Notes: a model not told the origin generated them from the sequence alone. 64,000 nucleotides of DNA from Finegoldia magna ATCC 53516 (GCF_000159695.1 NZ_CM000955.1:817473-881472); one strand, 5' to 3'. Positions 52,859 through 62,391 are shown, counted from the stretch's first letter. Numbers and translations: made by a program.

Positions 52859-53516
52859 CTATCCTTCTTTGATCGGAAATCACAAAATCCGCTCCCGATT
52901 CTACAAGTTCTTCTCTTTCTCTAAATCCCCATTCAACACCGACACTTGTTACGTTCGCATTCTTGCACGTCTCAATATCTGTGTCAGTGTCTCCAAAATA
53001 TACAATCTCATCTTTTTTAATATCCAAATCCTCCACTATTTTTTCTAGCAAATACGGATTTGGTTTTCTCTTGGTTTCATCTTCCAAAGCTGATACATAA
53101 TCAAAATAACCTTGTGGAAATAAATTATTCAAAATTTTTTCTGCTGCTGGAAGAGTCTTGTTCGTGCATACGCAAACAAGTGCGCCCATTTCTTTTAACT
53201 TATCCAAGCTTTCTCTTATATGTGGATACAGTTGTGTTTTCTTATCGTCGTATCCGTTGTAATATTCGATGTAGCTATTGTAGATTTCGTTAAATTGAGA
53301 ATGAATTTTTGCTTCATCCAAATTATCGCGCTCTATTAAATAATTAAGAGATCTTTCCACCAAAATTTTAGGTCCATCTCCAAGAAAATAATTAAATTTT
53401 TCCTTTTCTACAGGTTTAAGCCCAAATTTTTTAGTAGTATGATTGAAACAATTATTTATCATCTCAATAGAATCTATCAACGTTCCGTCCAAATCAAATA
53501 CAAATACTCTCTTCAT
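52821..53516 (-). CDS. HAD-family phosphatase (Gph-like)
   Basis: 231 residues from the ATG at 53516, which overlaps the TrmH stop (TAATG) and has AGGGTGA upstream; a longer frame starts inside the TrmH gene and is unlikely. HAD motifs: FDLDGTLIDS (motif I), CVCTNKT (motif II), KRKPNP (motif III), YFGDTDTDIE (motif IV). Similar to phosphoglycolate phosphatases; exact substrate unknown. Confidence 0.88.
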   Translation of the reverse strand: MKRVFVFDLDGTLIDSIEMINNCFNHTTKKFGLKPVEKEKFNYFLGDGPKILVERSLNYLIERDNLDEAKIHSQFNEIYNSYIEYYNGYDDKKTQLYPHIRESLDKLKEMGALVCVCTNKTLPAAEKILNNLFPQGYFDYVSALEDETKRKPNPYLLEKIVEDLDIKKDEIVYFGDTDTDIETCKNANVTSVGVEWGFREREELVESGADFVISDQRRIVDFYGELPKNIG

Positions 53517-54220
53517 TAAATCACCCTCGATTGATACATTGCAATGGAGCAAGCTATCGGTAAATTCAAGGAATCCACATCCTTAGATTGATTGATGAAA
53601 ATCTTATTTTCATTGTAGTATTCTTGTGGAAGCCCTGCCCCTTCATTTCCAAACGCCAAGCTAAATGGTTGTTCGAACTTTACATCGCCAAGTTCATCTG
53701 AACTTTCATCTAGCAAAAACGAATAAATCTTATTTTCCGGGAAATTTTTCTTGTAATCTTGCAGATTATCAAATCTTTGAATATTTAATTTGAAAAAAGC
53801 TCCCATACTGGCACGGACAACTTTAGGATTGTAAACATCACACGTATTTGATATCAAAGCCAAATCCTTATATCCAAATCCAAGCATACTTCTCATAATA
53901 GTACCTAAGTTTCCCATGTTGTCTATTCCGTCCAAAATTATGTGGTTTTTTTCTTGTAATTTTGATTTTTGCTTTTTGAAAACTCCAATCACGTATTCCT
54001 TATCTTTTAATGAAATTTTGTTTATTTGTTTACTTGAAATCGTATAAGGAATTTTCTTATCATTCAATATATTTATCAGTTTTTCTGTGTCATTGAAATC
54101 CTCAGAAATTAAGACCTCCTCAACAATATCAGCCTTATTTTCAATAAGTTCATAAGTTGGAAAAGGTCCCATTGTATAAGAATATTCAAGATCTTTTTTG
54201 TATTTTGTGTACTTTTTCAT
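53516..54220 (-). CDS. TrmH-family RNA methyltransferase
   Basis: 234 residues. SPOUT knot motifs: DGIDNMGNLGTIMRS (near 134-148), FGNEGAGLP (near 199-207) and LNLPIACSIAMYQ near the C-terminus. An N-terminal substrate-binding part precedes the SPOUT domain. Methylates ribose in rRNA or tRNA. First gene of trmH-HAD-queH, starting right after the C39 gene stop. Confidence 0.88.
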   Translation of the reverse strand: MKKYTKYKKDLEYSYTMGPFPTYELIENKADIVEEVLISEDFNDTEKLINILNDKKIPYTISSKQINKISLKDKEYVIGVFKKQKSKLQEKNHIILDGIDNMGNLGTIMRSMLGFGYKDLALISNTCDVYNPKVVRASMGAFFKLNIQRFDNLQDYKKNFPENKIYSFLLDESSDELGDVKFEQPFSLAFGNEGAGLPQEYYNENKIFINQSKDVDSLNLPIACSIAMYQSRVI

Positions 54221-55201
54221 TTATACTCCATTACTAAACACCCACATCGCTTTGATTTGTGGTTGTAATCTGTCATATTTCCATGATTTTTGCGAATTAG
54301 TAAAACTATTCGGATCGTTAATTATAATATTGCCATTTGAATCTATTCCCGAAATCACCATAACATGTCCCGTTTGTGTGAAATCACCAGGTCTTACAGA
54401 AATTAGAATCGGATTTCCTTTTTTTATATTCTCTTTTATAACATTATAATTCGCATCCATTTGCACAGCTTTCAATCCGTATTTTCTTGCGATATAAGGA
54501 TAAAATCCCCAGCTTGTTCCTTCAGATGACGAATATCCGTTGCGATCACTTTCTTCAGCTATTTTAGCTGGAGTGATTGAAGGATCGTTTTTCAAATACG
54601 ACATCGCCATAGCGCAACTTGTAGGGCCACATCCAGTAAAACCTATAATTCCGTAGCCGTATTTTTCATAACCCCATCTCTTGTCCCACTGCAAATACAA
54701 TGGCACATTTGAATTATTTGCGTTTTCTGGATATGAATAGTCGTTTTTTATTGTAGAATCAATTGTTTTCGCCACGAAATTAACCGCAGTGTAGTTATTA
54801 CCAGCAAGTTTTAAAAGAGATGGATGAATGTCATCAGCGTTTTTCATCACTAATTTTGCATTAGGATTGTACTTAGCGTAAACTTCCAAATTGTGCAACA
54901 ATTCATTTCTCTTAAATGTGTTTGAAAAAATATTTTCAGTTTTTTTGATTTCTTCAAAAACTTCTTCATCAGTTTCCTCTTTTCCCACTGGTTTTTCTGG
55001 TTTGGAGTCTTGTTGTACGGAAGTTTTTTGCTCTTGAGCTATCTCAGCTTGTTTTTGTTCAGCTGCATGCTCTTGTCTATCGTTTTTTACTTTTATGATT
55101 GAAAATAGAATTACTAGAAGAAATACAGAAAACACAATCCTTCGTTTTACTGCGCGTCTTCTTTTTTCTTCTAGAAATCTATCGTGATTATTACGTATCA
55201 A
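54221..55201 (-). CDS. Membrane-anchored C39-family peptidase
   Basis: 326 residues. Basic N-terminus, one membrane helix (about 20-40), a low-complexity Gln/Glu/Lys stalk (about 45-85), then a C39-like papain domain with Cys in GFTGCGPTSCAMAMSYL (about 190-206) and His in TGHVMVISG, followed by an Asp/Asn in NDPN. It acts outside the cell; substrate unknown (cell-wall peptides or signal peptides are possible). Confidence 0.85.
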   Translation of the reverse strand: MIRNNHDRFLEEKRRRAVKRRIVFSVFLLVILFSIIKVKNDRQEHAAEQKQAEIAQEQKTSVQQDSKPEKPVGKEETDEEVFEEIKKTENIFSNTFKRNELLHNLEVYAKYNPNAKLVMKNADDIHPSLLKLAGNNYTAVNFVAKTIDSTIKNDYSYPENANNSNVPLYLQWDKRWGYEKYGYGIIGFTGCGPTSCAMAMSYLKNDPSITPAKIAEESDRNGYSSSEGTSWGFYPYIARKYGLKAVQMDANYNVIKENIKKGNPILISVRPGDFTQTGHVMVISGIDSNGNIIINDPNSFTNSQKSWKYDRLQPQIKAMWVFSNGV

Positions 55202-55314
55202 GTTTCCACCTCATTTATCTAATTATATCACAGGATTTGAAATTATTACAAAATTATGACAACTTTATAAAATTGTAACATTCTTTTGGGTATAAATACA
55301 TTAGAGGTGATGAT

Positions 55315-56019
55315 ATGAGTAATTTTTACGGTTCAATTTCAGATAATTACGAGGATATTTTCCAACCAAATGATAAACAAATAAATTTTTTAAAAGAACT
55401 TGCGCACGGAAAAATCTTGGATGTAGCATGTGCCACTGGAAAAATTGCAAAAAGACTTCAAGATGATGGGTTTGATGTGATGGGGATTGATTTGGAAGAA
55501 AAGTTTGTGAACAAAGCGATTAATGAAAATAAAATCGATGCTAAATGTATGAATATGTTAGATATCGACAAATTGAGAGATGATTTCGGTTTGATTTATT
55601 GCATCGGAAATTCTTTGGTACACTTGGAATCTTCAGAAAAAATAAATGAATTTTTGAAAAAGTCCTACAACAAGTTAGACACAAAAGGAAATCTTGTAAT
55701 TCAAATCATTAATTTTCATCCATTTTTACAAGTAGATGATGATTACTTAGGAAATCTTCCTACTATCAAAAACGAAAAAGTGGAATTTGTAAGAAAATAT
55801 TTCAGAAATGGTGATTTTATACGATTTAACACAGTTATGACAGCAGGTGATAAATCCATTGAAAACGACGTTAATTTATTTCCAATAACATCTGATGAAT
55901 TAGTAACACTTTTAGAACAAAATGGTTTTGAGAATATAAAAATATACGGAGGATTTAATAAAGCAGAATTCGATAAAGAAAATTCTAGACCATTAGTATT
56001 AGTCGCTGAAAAACTATAA
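55315..56019 (+). CDS. Class I SAM-dependent methyltransferase
   Basis: 234 residues. SAM motif I ILDVACATGKIAKRL (about 34-48), motif post-I GIDLEEKF, and YCIGNSLVHLES. Substrate unknown; there is no ArsM-type Cys set. AGAGGTGAT precedes the ATG. Its terminator has been split by IS3 copy 3. Confidence 0.85.
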   Translation: MSNFYGSISDNYEDIFQPNDKQINFLKELAHGKILDVACATGKIAKRLQDDGFDVMGIDLEEKFVNKAINENKIDAKCMNMLDIDKLRDDFGLIYCIGNSLVHLESSEKINEFLKKSYNKLDTKGNLVIQIINFHPFLQVDDDYLGNLPTIKNEKVEFVRKYFRNGDFIRFNTVMTAGDKSIENDVNLFPITSDELVTLLEQNGFENIKIYGGFNKAEFDKENSRPLVLVAEKL

Positions 56020-56040
56020 AATAAAATTTAGCACATTTAA

Positions 56041-56049
56041 AAACCTCCC
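56041..56049. terminator. Left arm of convergent terminator split by IS3 copy 3
   Basis: AAACCTCCC here pairs with GGGAGGTTT at 59117-59125 across the IS. Joined, with one TCT, they form a 9-bp stem with loop ATCT between two convergent genes. Confidence 0.8.
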
Positions 56050-56098
56050 ATCTTGAGCTGAACCCCAAAATCCGGAATACGGATGGAGGGGTTTTTGT

Positions 56099-56638
56099 AT
56101 GCCAAAATACACAAAAGAATTTAAAATTAAACTAGTGAAGGAATACTTATCAGGTAATTCGGGTGGTCGAGAAATGGTAGCTAAAAAATATGATATTCCA
56201 GATGGAACTTTGAGAAATTGGATAAATAAATATAATTCAGGAGGCTTTGATAACTTATCTAAAAAGTTAAAAAACAATAATTACACTAGTGAATTTAAGC
56301 TATCTGTAATACAATATAGGCAAATCAATAATACTTCGCTTAGAGAGACTGCAGAGCATTTCAATCTTGTAAATGTATCTATGGTATACAGATGGGAAAA
56401 AGCTTATCAAGAACGTGGTCTATCTGGGCTTGAAGATAACAGAGGAAGGCCTAGAAAAAATATGACTAAATCAAATAAAAAGTCTAAACTAAACACTCCA
56501 ATAAACGAAAGTGAAAGGGAAGAATTAATAAGACTAAGAGAAGAAAATAGACTTCTCAAAATGAAGATAATATACGAAAAAAAGCTACAAGCCTTGCTAC
56601 TGGAAGAGGAAGCAGAAGCAAGGAAAAGACAAAGATAA
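56099..56638 (+). CDS. IS3 OrfA, copy 3
   Basis: 179 residues, identical to the OrfA of copies 1 and 2, intact. Confidence 0.9.
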   Translation: MPKYTKEFKIKLVKEYLSGNSGGREMVAKKYDIPDGTLRNWINKYNSGGFDNLSKKLKNNNYTSEFKLSVIQYRQINNTSLRETAEHFNLVNVSMVYRWEKAYQERGLSGLEDNRGRPRKNMTKSNKKSKLNTPINESEREELIRLREENRLLKMKIIYEKKLQALLLEEEAEARKRQR

Positions 56639-57389
56639 TCCTCAAACTACAAAAAGAATATCCAAAAAGCAAGGTAAGTGAATGGATAGAAATAGCTAAG
56701 TTACCTAAATCATCCTACTATGAATGGAAGATAAAATTAGAAAATCCAACAGACAAAGACAAAGAAGTTAAAAATGAAATTAAAACCATAGTAGATGAAT
56801 CAAAAGGTAGATATGGCTACAGAAGAGTAACTATGGTATTAAAAAATAAAGGCTTTAATATCAACCATAAAAGAGTATTAAGAATAATGAGAGAAGAATC
56901 CTTGCTATGTACTAAATTCAAAACTAGATCAAGAAAATATTCATCATACAAAGGACAAATAGGAAAAGTAGCAGATAATGTAGTAAGAAGACAATTTAGC
57001 GCTACTAAACCAAATCAATTATGGTTAACAGATGTAACAGAATTTAGATTGAGAGGCAAAGAAGAAAAACTCTATCTATCACCAATACTAGACCTATACA
57101 ACAGCGAAATAATTAGCTATACATTAAGCAATCATCCAACAACTAAATTAACCAATACAATGTTAGAAAAAGCAATAAATAAAACAAAAGATATAAGTAA
57201 ACTAATAATACACTCAGACCAAGGATTTCATTATCAACATAGTACTTGGACAAATAAGTTAGAAAAATTGAAAATTACACAAAGCATGTCAAGAAAAGGA
57301 AATTGTCTAGACAATTCTCCAATGGAGAACTTCTTTGGAATATTGAAACAAGAAATGTATTATGGTGTGGAATTTAAAAGTTATGATGA
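56578..57389 (+). pseudogene. IS3 OrfB, copy 3, 5' part (disrupted)
   Basis: Opens at the slippery A-run at 56578 and is interrupted after codons for KSYDE by IS256. The remaining piece continues at 58969-59074. The DDE Glu is still upstream of the break, but about 30 C-terminal residues are lost, so this copy is probably inactive on its own. Confidence 0.9.
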
Positions 57390-57415
57390 GAGACTGTGAA
57401 ATAGTTTGTGTATAG

Positions 57416-57448
57416 AATCCTCCTGATATAATAGTAATCAGGAGGATT
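57416..57448 (+). promoter_or_regulatory. Hairpin sequestering the IS256 transposase ribosome-binding site
   Basis: AATCCTCCTGAT (57416-57427) pairs perfectly with ATCAGGAGGATT (57437-57448), which includes AGGAGG 6 nt before the ATG. Transcripts that read in from outside would fold and hide the site, while a promoter close to the start would not include the left arm. Confidence 0.65.
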
Positions 57449-57453
57449 TTAAA

Positions 57454-58668
57454 ATGCCAAGAAAAAGACCAGAAACTAGACTCAACAAAATATCCAAGAT
57501 GTTAATTGAAGAATATCAACCAGAAACAGTACAAGATTTACAAGAAGCTTTGAAAGATCTTCTAGGAGACACAATGGAACAAATGTTAAAAGCAGAGTTA
57601 GATGAACATCTAGATTATGAATATGGTGAAAAACCACTGTCATTAAACACAAGAAATGGATCAAGTAAAAAAACAGTTAAATCATCATACGGAAACATAG
57701 ACCTAAACATCCCACGAGACAGAGAAGGATCCTTTGAGCCACAAGCATTGAAAAAATATCAAAAAGACATATCAAACATAGAAAACCAAATAATATCTAT
57801 GTATGCAAAAGGAATGACAACAAGAGACATATCAACACACATAAAAGAAATCTATGGATTTGGAATATCAGAATCCATGGTAAGCAAAATAACAAATAAA
57901 ATACTACCAACTATTGAAGAATGGCAAAATAGACCATTAGAAAAAGTATATCCATTTGTATTTTTAGATGCAATACACTATCATGTAAGAGAAAATAACA
58001 TAGTAGTAAAAAAAGCAGTATATATAGCACTAGGATACAATACAGAAGGATACAAAGAAATACTTGGAATGTGGGTAGGAGAAAATGAATCAAGTAAATA
58101 CTGGCTATTGGTATTAAATCAATTAAAAGAACGAGGATTAGAAGATATATTAATAGTCTCAACAGATAATTTATCAGGATTTAGCCAAGCAATAGAAAGT
58201 GTATATCCAAAAACAGAAATTCAAAAATGCATAATTCATCAAATAAGAAATTCAACAAAATTCGTATCATATAGAGATATAAAAGAGCTAATGAAAGACT
58301 TAAAAACAGTATACAAAGCATCAACAGAAGAACTAGCACTAAGTAATCTAGATATATTTGAAGAAAAATGGGGCAAAAAATACCCAATGTGTGTAAATTC
58401 ATGGAGAAATAACTGGGCTGAATTATCAACATATTTCAAATATCCAGAAGGAATAAGAAAACTAATATATACAACAAATAGCATAGAAAACTTTAATAGA
58501 CAACTTAGAAAAGTAACAAAAAACAAAACAATATTTCCAAGTGACTACGCCCTACAAAAAAGCTTGTATCTAGCGATGGTAGATGCTTCAAGTAAATGGA
58601 CGAGTAGAATAAGAGGATGGGATCAAATATTGTCACAACTATCAATATTTTTTGAAGGCAGAATCTAA
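57454..58668 (+). CDS. IS256-family transposase
   Basis: 404 residues. N-terminal region with EMLKAELDEHLDYE-type sequence, zinc-free DNA-binding part, and a DDE core: Asp in FLDAIHYHVR, Asp in VSTDNLSGF, Glu in TNSIENFNRQLR. Mutator-type. Frame intact, so probably active. Confidence 0.95.
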   Translation: MPRKRPETRLNKISKMLIEEYQPETVQDLQEALKDLLGDTMEQMLKAELDEHLDYEYGEKPLSLNTRNGSSKKTVKSSYGNIDLNIPRDREGSFEPQALKKYQKDISNIENQIISMYAKGMTTRDISTHIKEIYGFGISESMVSKITNKILPTIEEWQNRPLEKVYPFVFLDAIHYHVRENNIVVKKAVYIALGYNTEGYKEILGMWVGENESSKYWLLVLNQLKERGLEDILIVSTDNLSGFSQAIESVYPKTEIQKCIIHQIRNSTKFVSYRDIKELMKDLKTVYKASTEELALSNLDIFEEKWGKKYPMCVNSWRNNWAELSTYFKYPEGIRKLIYTTNSIENFNRQLRKVTKNKTIFPSDYALQKSLYLAMVDASSKWTSRIRGWDQILSQLSIFFEGRI

Positions 58669-58688
58669 ATTTTGCCATAAAGATAATA

Positions 58689-58939
58689 AAAAATTTGAAT
58701 CATTCAATCAAGAGTAAAGGTATAGCCCTGGTCTGACGACCAGCTCTTGACAGAAATCTTCAAATTTTTAAGAAATACAATTAGGCAAAAAGGGAGATTT
58801 TTAGAAAAATCTTGACCTTTTAGTTTAATTGTGCCAAAATTAGGTTACAAATATCTGAACTTTCAGATTTTAGTAATAAAAGTATATTTTTTAAAAATCA
58901 AAAAAATATCAGCTCACAACCTATCAGGAGGAGCTGATA
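58689..58939 (+). ncRNA. Highly structured 3' region of the IS256 element
   Basis: Between the transposase stop and the right end, four hairpin units fill 250 nt. Unit 1: AAAAATTTGAA with TTCAAATTTTT (11 bp), TCAAGAG with CTCTTGA, and CTGGTC with GACCAG around a TGAC loop. Unit 2: ACAATTA with TAATTGT, AAAAGG with CCTTTT, AGATTTTT with AAAAATCT. Unit 3: ATCTGAA with TTCAGAT. Unit 4: TATCAGCTC with GAGCTGATA (58907-58915, 58931-58939). Whether it is a separate RNA, a terminator or a transposase-binding region is unknown. Confidence 0.5.
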
Positions 58940-58968
58940 CACAAAACTTTTCACATACCCTATGATGA

Positions 58969-59074
58969 ATTAGTTAATGAGATCGAAAGATATATTAAAT
59001 GGTACAATGAGGATAGAATTAAAACAAAATTAAACGGAATGTCCCCTGTCATGTACAGATTACATTCCGCTTAA
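58969..59074 (+). pseudogene. IS3 OrfB, copy 3, 3' part
   Basis: The last codons of OrfB after the IS256 insertion, including SPVMYRLHSA and the stop. Without a start it is not expressed. Confidence 0.9.
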
Positions 59075-59126
59075 AATATTATTAAATTATTCCGTGTTTA
59101 CGGGTTCAGGTCATCTGGGAGGTTTC

Positions 59127-60578
59127 TTAAAATTTTATACTCTTTTTGATTGATCCGAATACCCCACGAGCAATATCTCGACCGATTTGTCTAGTAAAGC
59201 TACCTAACATTGAGTTAATGCTTTTAGTTGCAAAATCTTCTATAGGAGATTTTTCTTGTTTAGTGGACTTCTTAGTTTGTTTTTCGGGCTCTTCTTTGAT
59301 TTGATTTTGTAATTTTTTTTGCAAAATTTCATATGCAGATTCCCTGTCTATTGATTGTGCATATTTTTGATTCAAATCAGAATTTTTCACAATATAGTCT
59401 ACATCGCCTGAAGAAAGCGGTGTAAATGATGAATGTGGTGGGAGAACTAGCCCTTTTTTTGTAATGCTTGGCGCTCCTTTTTCATCCAAGAATGATATCA
59501 ACGCTTCACCAGTTCTCAAGTTTACAATCTCGTCTTTAACATTCATATCTTCATTTGCTCTGAAAGTTTCGGAAACTTTTTGAACAGCCTTCAATTCTTT
59601 TGGAGAGAAAGCTCTCAATTGATGCACAATTCTATTTCCTAATTGCGAAGAAATCGAATCTGGAATGTCTAGTGGGTTTTGTGTTATGAAGAATATTCCC
59701 ACACCTTTTGAACGAATAAGTCTTACAACTTGTTCAATTTTATCCATTATCATCTTGTTTGCATTATCGAATAACAAATGTGCTTCGTCAAAGAAGAACA
59801 CAAGTTTTGGGATTTCTGGGTTTCCAACTTCTGGTAGTGATTCGAAAAGTTCTGATAACAGCCACAACAAAAACATCGAATACAAGTTTTTGTCGTTGAT
59901 AAGTTTTGCCGCAGAAATTATATTCACAATTCCGCGTCCATCAGAATCTGTCTTCATCAAATCTCTTATATCCAAACTTGGTTCTCCCAAGAATTTATCT
60001 GCACCCATATCTTCGATGTACAATAATTTTCTCATGATTGCACTGATACTTTGAGTTGTGATATTTCCGTATTTTTTTGAATAAACTTCCCTGTTGTCTG
60101 ACAAATGATTAAGCATAGAACGCAAATCTTTTATGTCCAACAACAATAGTCCTTCCTCATCTGAAACCCTGAATGCAATATTCAAAATTCCAGCTTGTGT
60201 ATCGTTCAAATCCAAAATTTGCGATAACAAAATCGGACCCATTTCAGAAACTGAAACTCTTAATGGAAGTCCAGTTTCTCCGTAAACATCCCATAAATTT
60301 ACAGGATAGTTTTTGAAATTAAAATCAGTGATATTCATTTCATCTAGTCTAGATTTCAAGTTATCATTCATTTCACCTACAGATGCCAAGTTTGACAAGT
60401 CTCCCTTAACGTCTGACAAAATAGTTGGCACTCCCAAATCGGAGAAATATTCACACAAAACTTTCAATGTAACAGTTTTTCCGCTTCCTGTTGCTCCAAC
60501 AATAAGCCCATGTTGATTTACTTTATTTGAAAGAAGTTCGATATCCTCGTTTCCTCTTGCAATCAATAATTTTTCCAC
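59127..60578 (-). CDS. HerA-like ATPase (DUF853 type)
   Basis: 483 residues. Walker A GATGSGKT (about 28-35), LSDVKGDLS, Walker B FFFDEAHLLF (near 262-271), and the arginine-finger region. The C-terminal 80 residues are Lys/Gln-rich. This group of HerA/VirD4-like pumps is widespread; the cellular role is not settled (DNA processing or translocation). GGAGGAAAT precedes the start. Confidence 0.85.
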   Translation of the reverse strand: MEKLLIARGNEDIELLSNKVNQHGLIVGATGSGKTVTLKVLCEYFSDLGVPTILSDVKGDLSNLASVGEMNDNLKSRLDEMNITDFNFKNYPVNLWDVYGETGLPLRVSVSEMGPILLSQILDLNDTQAGILNIAFRVSDEEGLLLLDIKDLRSMLNHLSDNREVYSKKYGNITTQSISAIMRKLLYIEDMGADKFLGEPSLDIRDLMKTDSDGRGIVNIISAAKLINDKNLYSMFLLWLLSELFESLPEVGNPEIPKLVFFFDEAHLLFDNANKMIMDKIEQVVRLIRSKGVGIFFITQNPLDIPDSISSQLGNRIVHQLRAFSPKELKAVQKVSETFRANEDMNVKDEIVNLRTGEALISFLDEKGAPSITKKGLVLPPHSSFTPLSSGDVDYIVKNSDLNQKYAQSIDRESAYEILQKKLQNQIKEEPEKQTKKSTKQEKSPIEDFATKSINSMLGSFTRQIGRDIARGVFGSIKKSIKF

Positions 60579-60594
60579 TATTTCCTCCGTATTT

Positions 60595-61104
60595 CTATTT
60601 CTCTTGTATAATTTGTTTCAAATCAATAAAATTAAACGTTGCTTTTTTGTAAAAAACTTTTGTTTTCTTATACTTGTTGTAGTTGTTGTACACTGTAACT
60701 GCACACACTGAAAGTGCGAATACCAACAATATGTATTTCCCAAATATCAAATATAAAATCATTCCCATAATCACATAAGATATCGGGCTGTAATCAAACG
60801 GCAAATCATAAAAAACACTGTAGAGTATTCTGTCAATACATATTACTGCCAATAACAACCACACATACATCGCTAGATAGAGCGTATTTGATTCTAATAA
60901 ATTAAGAATGATTGCTGGAATAAAATACACTCCCGCTCCTATTATCGGTACGAATGAAAACACAGTTATAAAAAACGATTTAACAAAAACGTGGTCTACC
61001 TTAGCAAATTTCAAAAATAAAACAGATGTCAATAAAACCAATATAATTTTCGAAATTTCGTAGCTTTTCTCGTACAAAACTATTTTCTCTAAATTCTCTT
61101 TCAT
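60595..61104 (-). CDS. Membrane protein, possibly AI-2E-transporter-like
   Basis: 169 residues with five hydrophobic segments. The stretch SFVPIIGAGVYFIPAIILNLL recalls the C-terminal half of the AI-2E/YtvI permease family, but the protein is half the usual length of about 350. The resemblance is weak. It starts 1 nt after the pgi stop codon and is co-transcribed. Confidence 0.55.
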   Translation of the reverse strand: MKENLEKIVLYEKSYEISKIILVLLTSVLFLKFAKVDHVFVKSFFITVFSFVPIIGAGVYFIPAIILNLLESNTLYLAMYVWLLLAVICIDRILYSVFYDLPFDYSPISYVIMGMILYLIFGKYILLVFALSVCAVTVYNNYNKYKKTKVFYKKATFNFIDLKQIIQEK

Positions 61105-61105
61105 A

Positions 61106-62383
61106 TTAATAACCCGGCTTTTCTAATAATTTAAACATTTGCTTCTTGTATTCTTCAACTCCCGGTTGATTAAAAGGATTCACTCCTAAAACAAGTGCTG
61201 AAATTGCTACACTCATTTCAAAGAAATAAATCATATATCCTAGATTTTCTTCATTAATCTCATCAATTTTCACGACAACACTTTCAACATTTGACGACAA
61301 ATGCGCATTAAGTGTTCCTTGCATAGCCATCTTATTCACATAATCCACTGATTTTCCGCTCAAATAATTCAGATTATCCAAATTATCAGCATCAGATTTT
61401 ATATACAAATCTTTGCGTGGATTTTCTACTGAAATCACAGTTTCAAATACATTTTTTTGTCCATCTTGAATCATTTGACCCACTGAATGCAAATCCGTCG
61501 TGAAATTACACATCATTGGGAATATTCCCTTGTTGTTTTTTCCTTCCGATTCTGCAAATAATTGCTTGAACCATTCAGAAAAATATTTCAATCTCATTTC
61601 GTAATTAATAAGTATCTCAATGTCTTTTCCATTTCGATACATATCATTTCTGAATGAAGCGTATTGCAAAGCAAAATTTGATTCGTAATCAAGTTTTGTA
61701 AAATCTTCCATTGCATTTGCTGCGCCAATCATTAATTTGTCGATGTCCAATCCTTTTACGCAAAGTGGCAACAAACCAACAGAAGTTAGAACGGAAAATC
61801 TTCCACCGATGTCATCTGGCACTACAAAAGTTTCATAACCATTGATATCAGACAATTCTTTCAATGCACCTTTTTGTTTATCAGTCGTGGCGAAAATTCT
61901 GCTCTTTTGTTCTTCTTTTGTGTATTTTTCATCCATTAATTCCTTTATAAATCTAAAAGCGATTGCAGGCTCTGTAGTAGTTCCCGATTTGCTTATAACA
62001 TTTACACAAAAATCCTTGTCTTTCAAATATTCCAAAAGTTCAGCCAAATACGTAGAAGACAATTGGAAACCAGCGTAGATGATTTCGATGCCCGATTTCT
62101 CAAAATAATCGCTCATCGCATAATCAATCGCCTTAGCTCCCATATAACTTCCACCGATTCCAATGACAACTAAACAATCAGACGTTTCTCTTATCTTCTT
62201 AGCACATTTTTTAATTCTCTCGAATTCTTCTCTGTCGTAATTTTTAGGCAAATCAATCCATCCTGTGAATTCCTTGCCTTCACAGGATTTATTTAAAAGC
62301 TTTTCTAAAGCATTTACGGATTCTGTTCTCAAAGTATCCACAGAATTATGACTTGTCGTATTTGAAAAATCTAGCTTGAACAT
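61106..62383 (-). CDS. pgi: Glucose-6-phosphate isomerase
   Basis: 425 residues; interconverts glucose-6-P and fructose-6-P. Motifs: VIGIGGSYMGAKA (about 74-86), SKSGTTTEPA (near 131-140), GGRFSVLTSVGLLP (near 194-207) and a C-terminal NQPGVEEYKK. Short Firmicute type. AGGAGG precedes the ATG. Confidence 0.95.
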   Translation of the reverse strand: MFKLDFSNTTSHNSVDTLRTESVNALEKLLNKSCEGKEFTGWIDLPKNYDREEFERIKKCAKKIRETSDCLVVIGIGGSYMGAKAIDYAMSDYFEKSGIEIIYAGFQLSSTYLAELLEYLKDKDFCVNVISKSGTTTEPAIAFRFIKELMDEKYTKEEQKSRIFATTDKQKGALKELSDINGYETFVVPDDIGGRFSVLTSVGLLPLCVKGLDIDKLMIGAANAMEDFTKLDYESNFALQYASFRNDMYRNGKDIEILINYEMRLKYFSEWFKQLFAESEGKNNKGIFPMMCNFTTDLHSVGQMIQDGQKNVFETVISVENPRKDLYIKSDADNLDNLNYLSGKSVDYVNKMAMQGTLNAHLSSNVESVVVKIDEINEENLGYMIYFFEMSVAISALVLGVNPFNQPGVEEYKKQMFKLLEKPGY

Positions 62384-62391
62384 ATTTCCTC

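Larger units (their letters stand above)
57390..58960 (+). mobile_element. IS256-family element nested in IS3 copy 3
   Basis: 1571 bp with inverted repeats that match at 18 of 24 positions (left GAGACTGTGAAATAGTTTGT; right end at 58960). An exact 8-bp target duplication, TATGATGA, flanks it (57382-57389 and 58961-58968). It contains one transposase and an unusually structured 3' region. Confidence 0.96.
56054..59113 (+). mobile_element. IS3-family element, copy 3, interrupted by IS256
   Basis: Same ends as copies 1 and 2, with a 3-bp duplication TCT (56051-56053 and 59114-59116). The total is 3060 bp; subtracting the 1571-bp IS256 and its 8-bp duplication gives exactly 1481 bp. Confidence 0.95.

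Noticed and set aside
55315..56019. Methyltransferase as the missing ArsM of the ArsS operon
   Set aside because: It is 12 kb away, on the other strand, and lacks the conserved cysteines of arsenite methyltransferases.
58181..58526. Hydrophobic antisense frames within the IS256 transposase
   Set aside because: They mirror AT-rich codons of the transposase and have no translation signals.
58731..58760. CUGACGA followed by GAAA, which recalls a hammerhead ribozyme core in the IS256 3' region
   Set aside because: The bases needed for stem II between the two motifs do not pair, and the CUGACGA lies inside a perfect CTGGTC/GACCAG hairpin, so a hammerhead fold is not supported.
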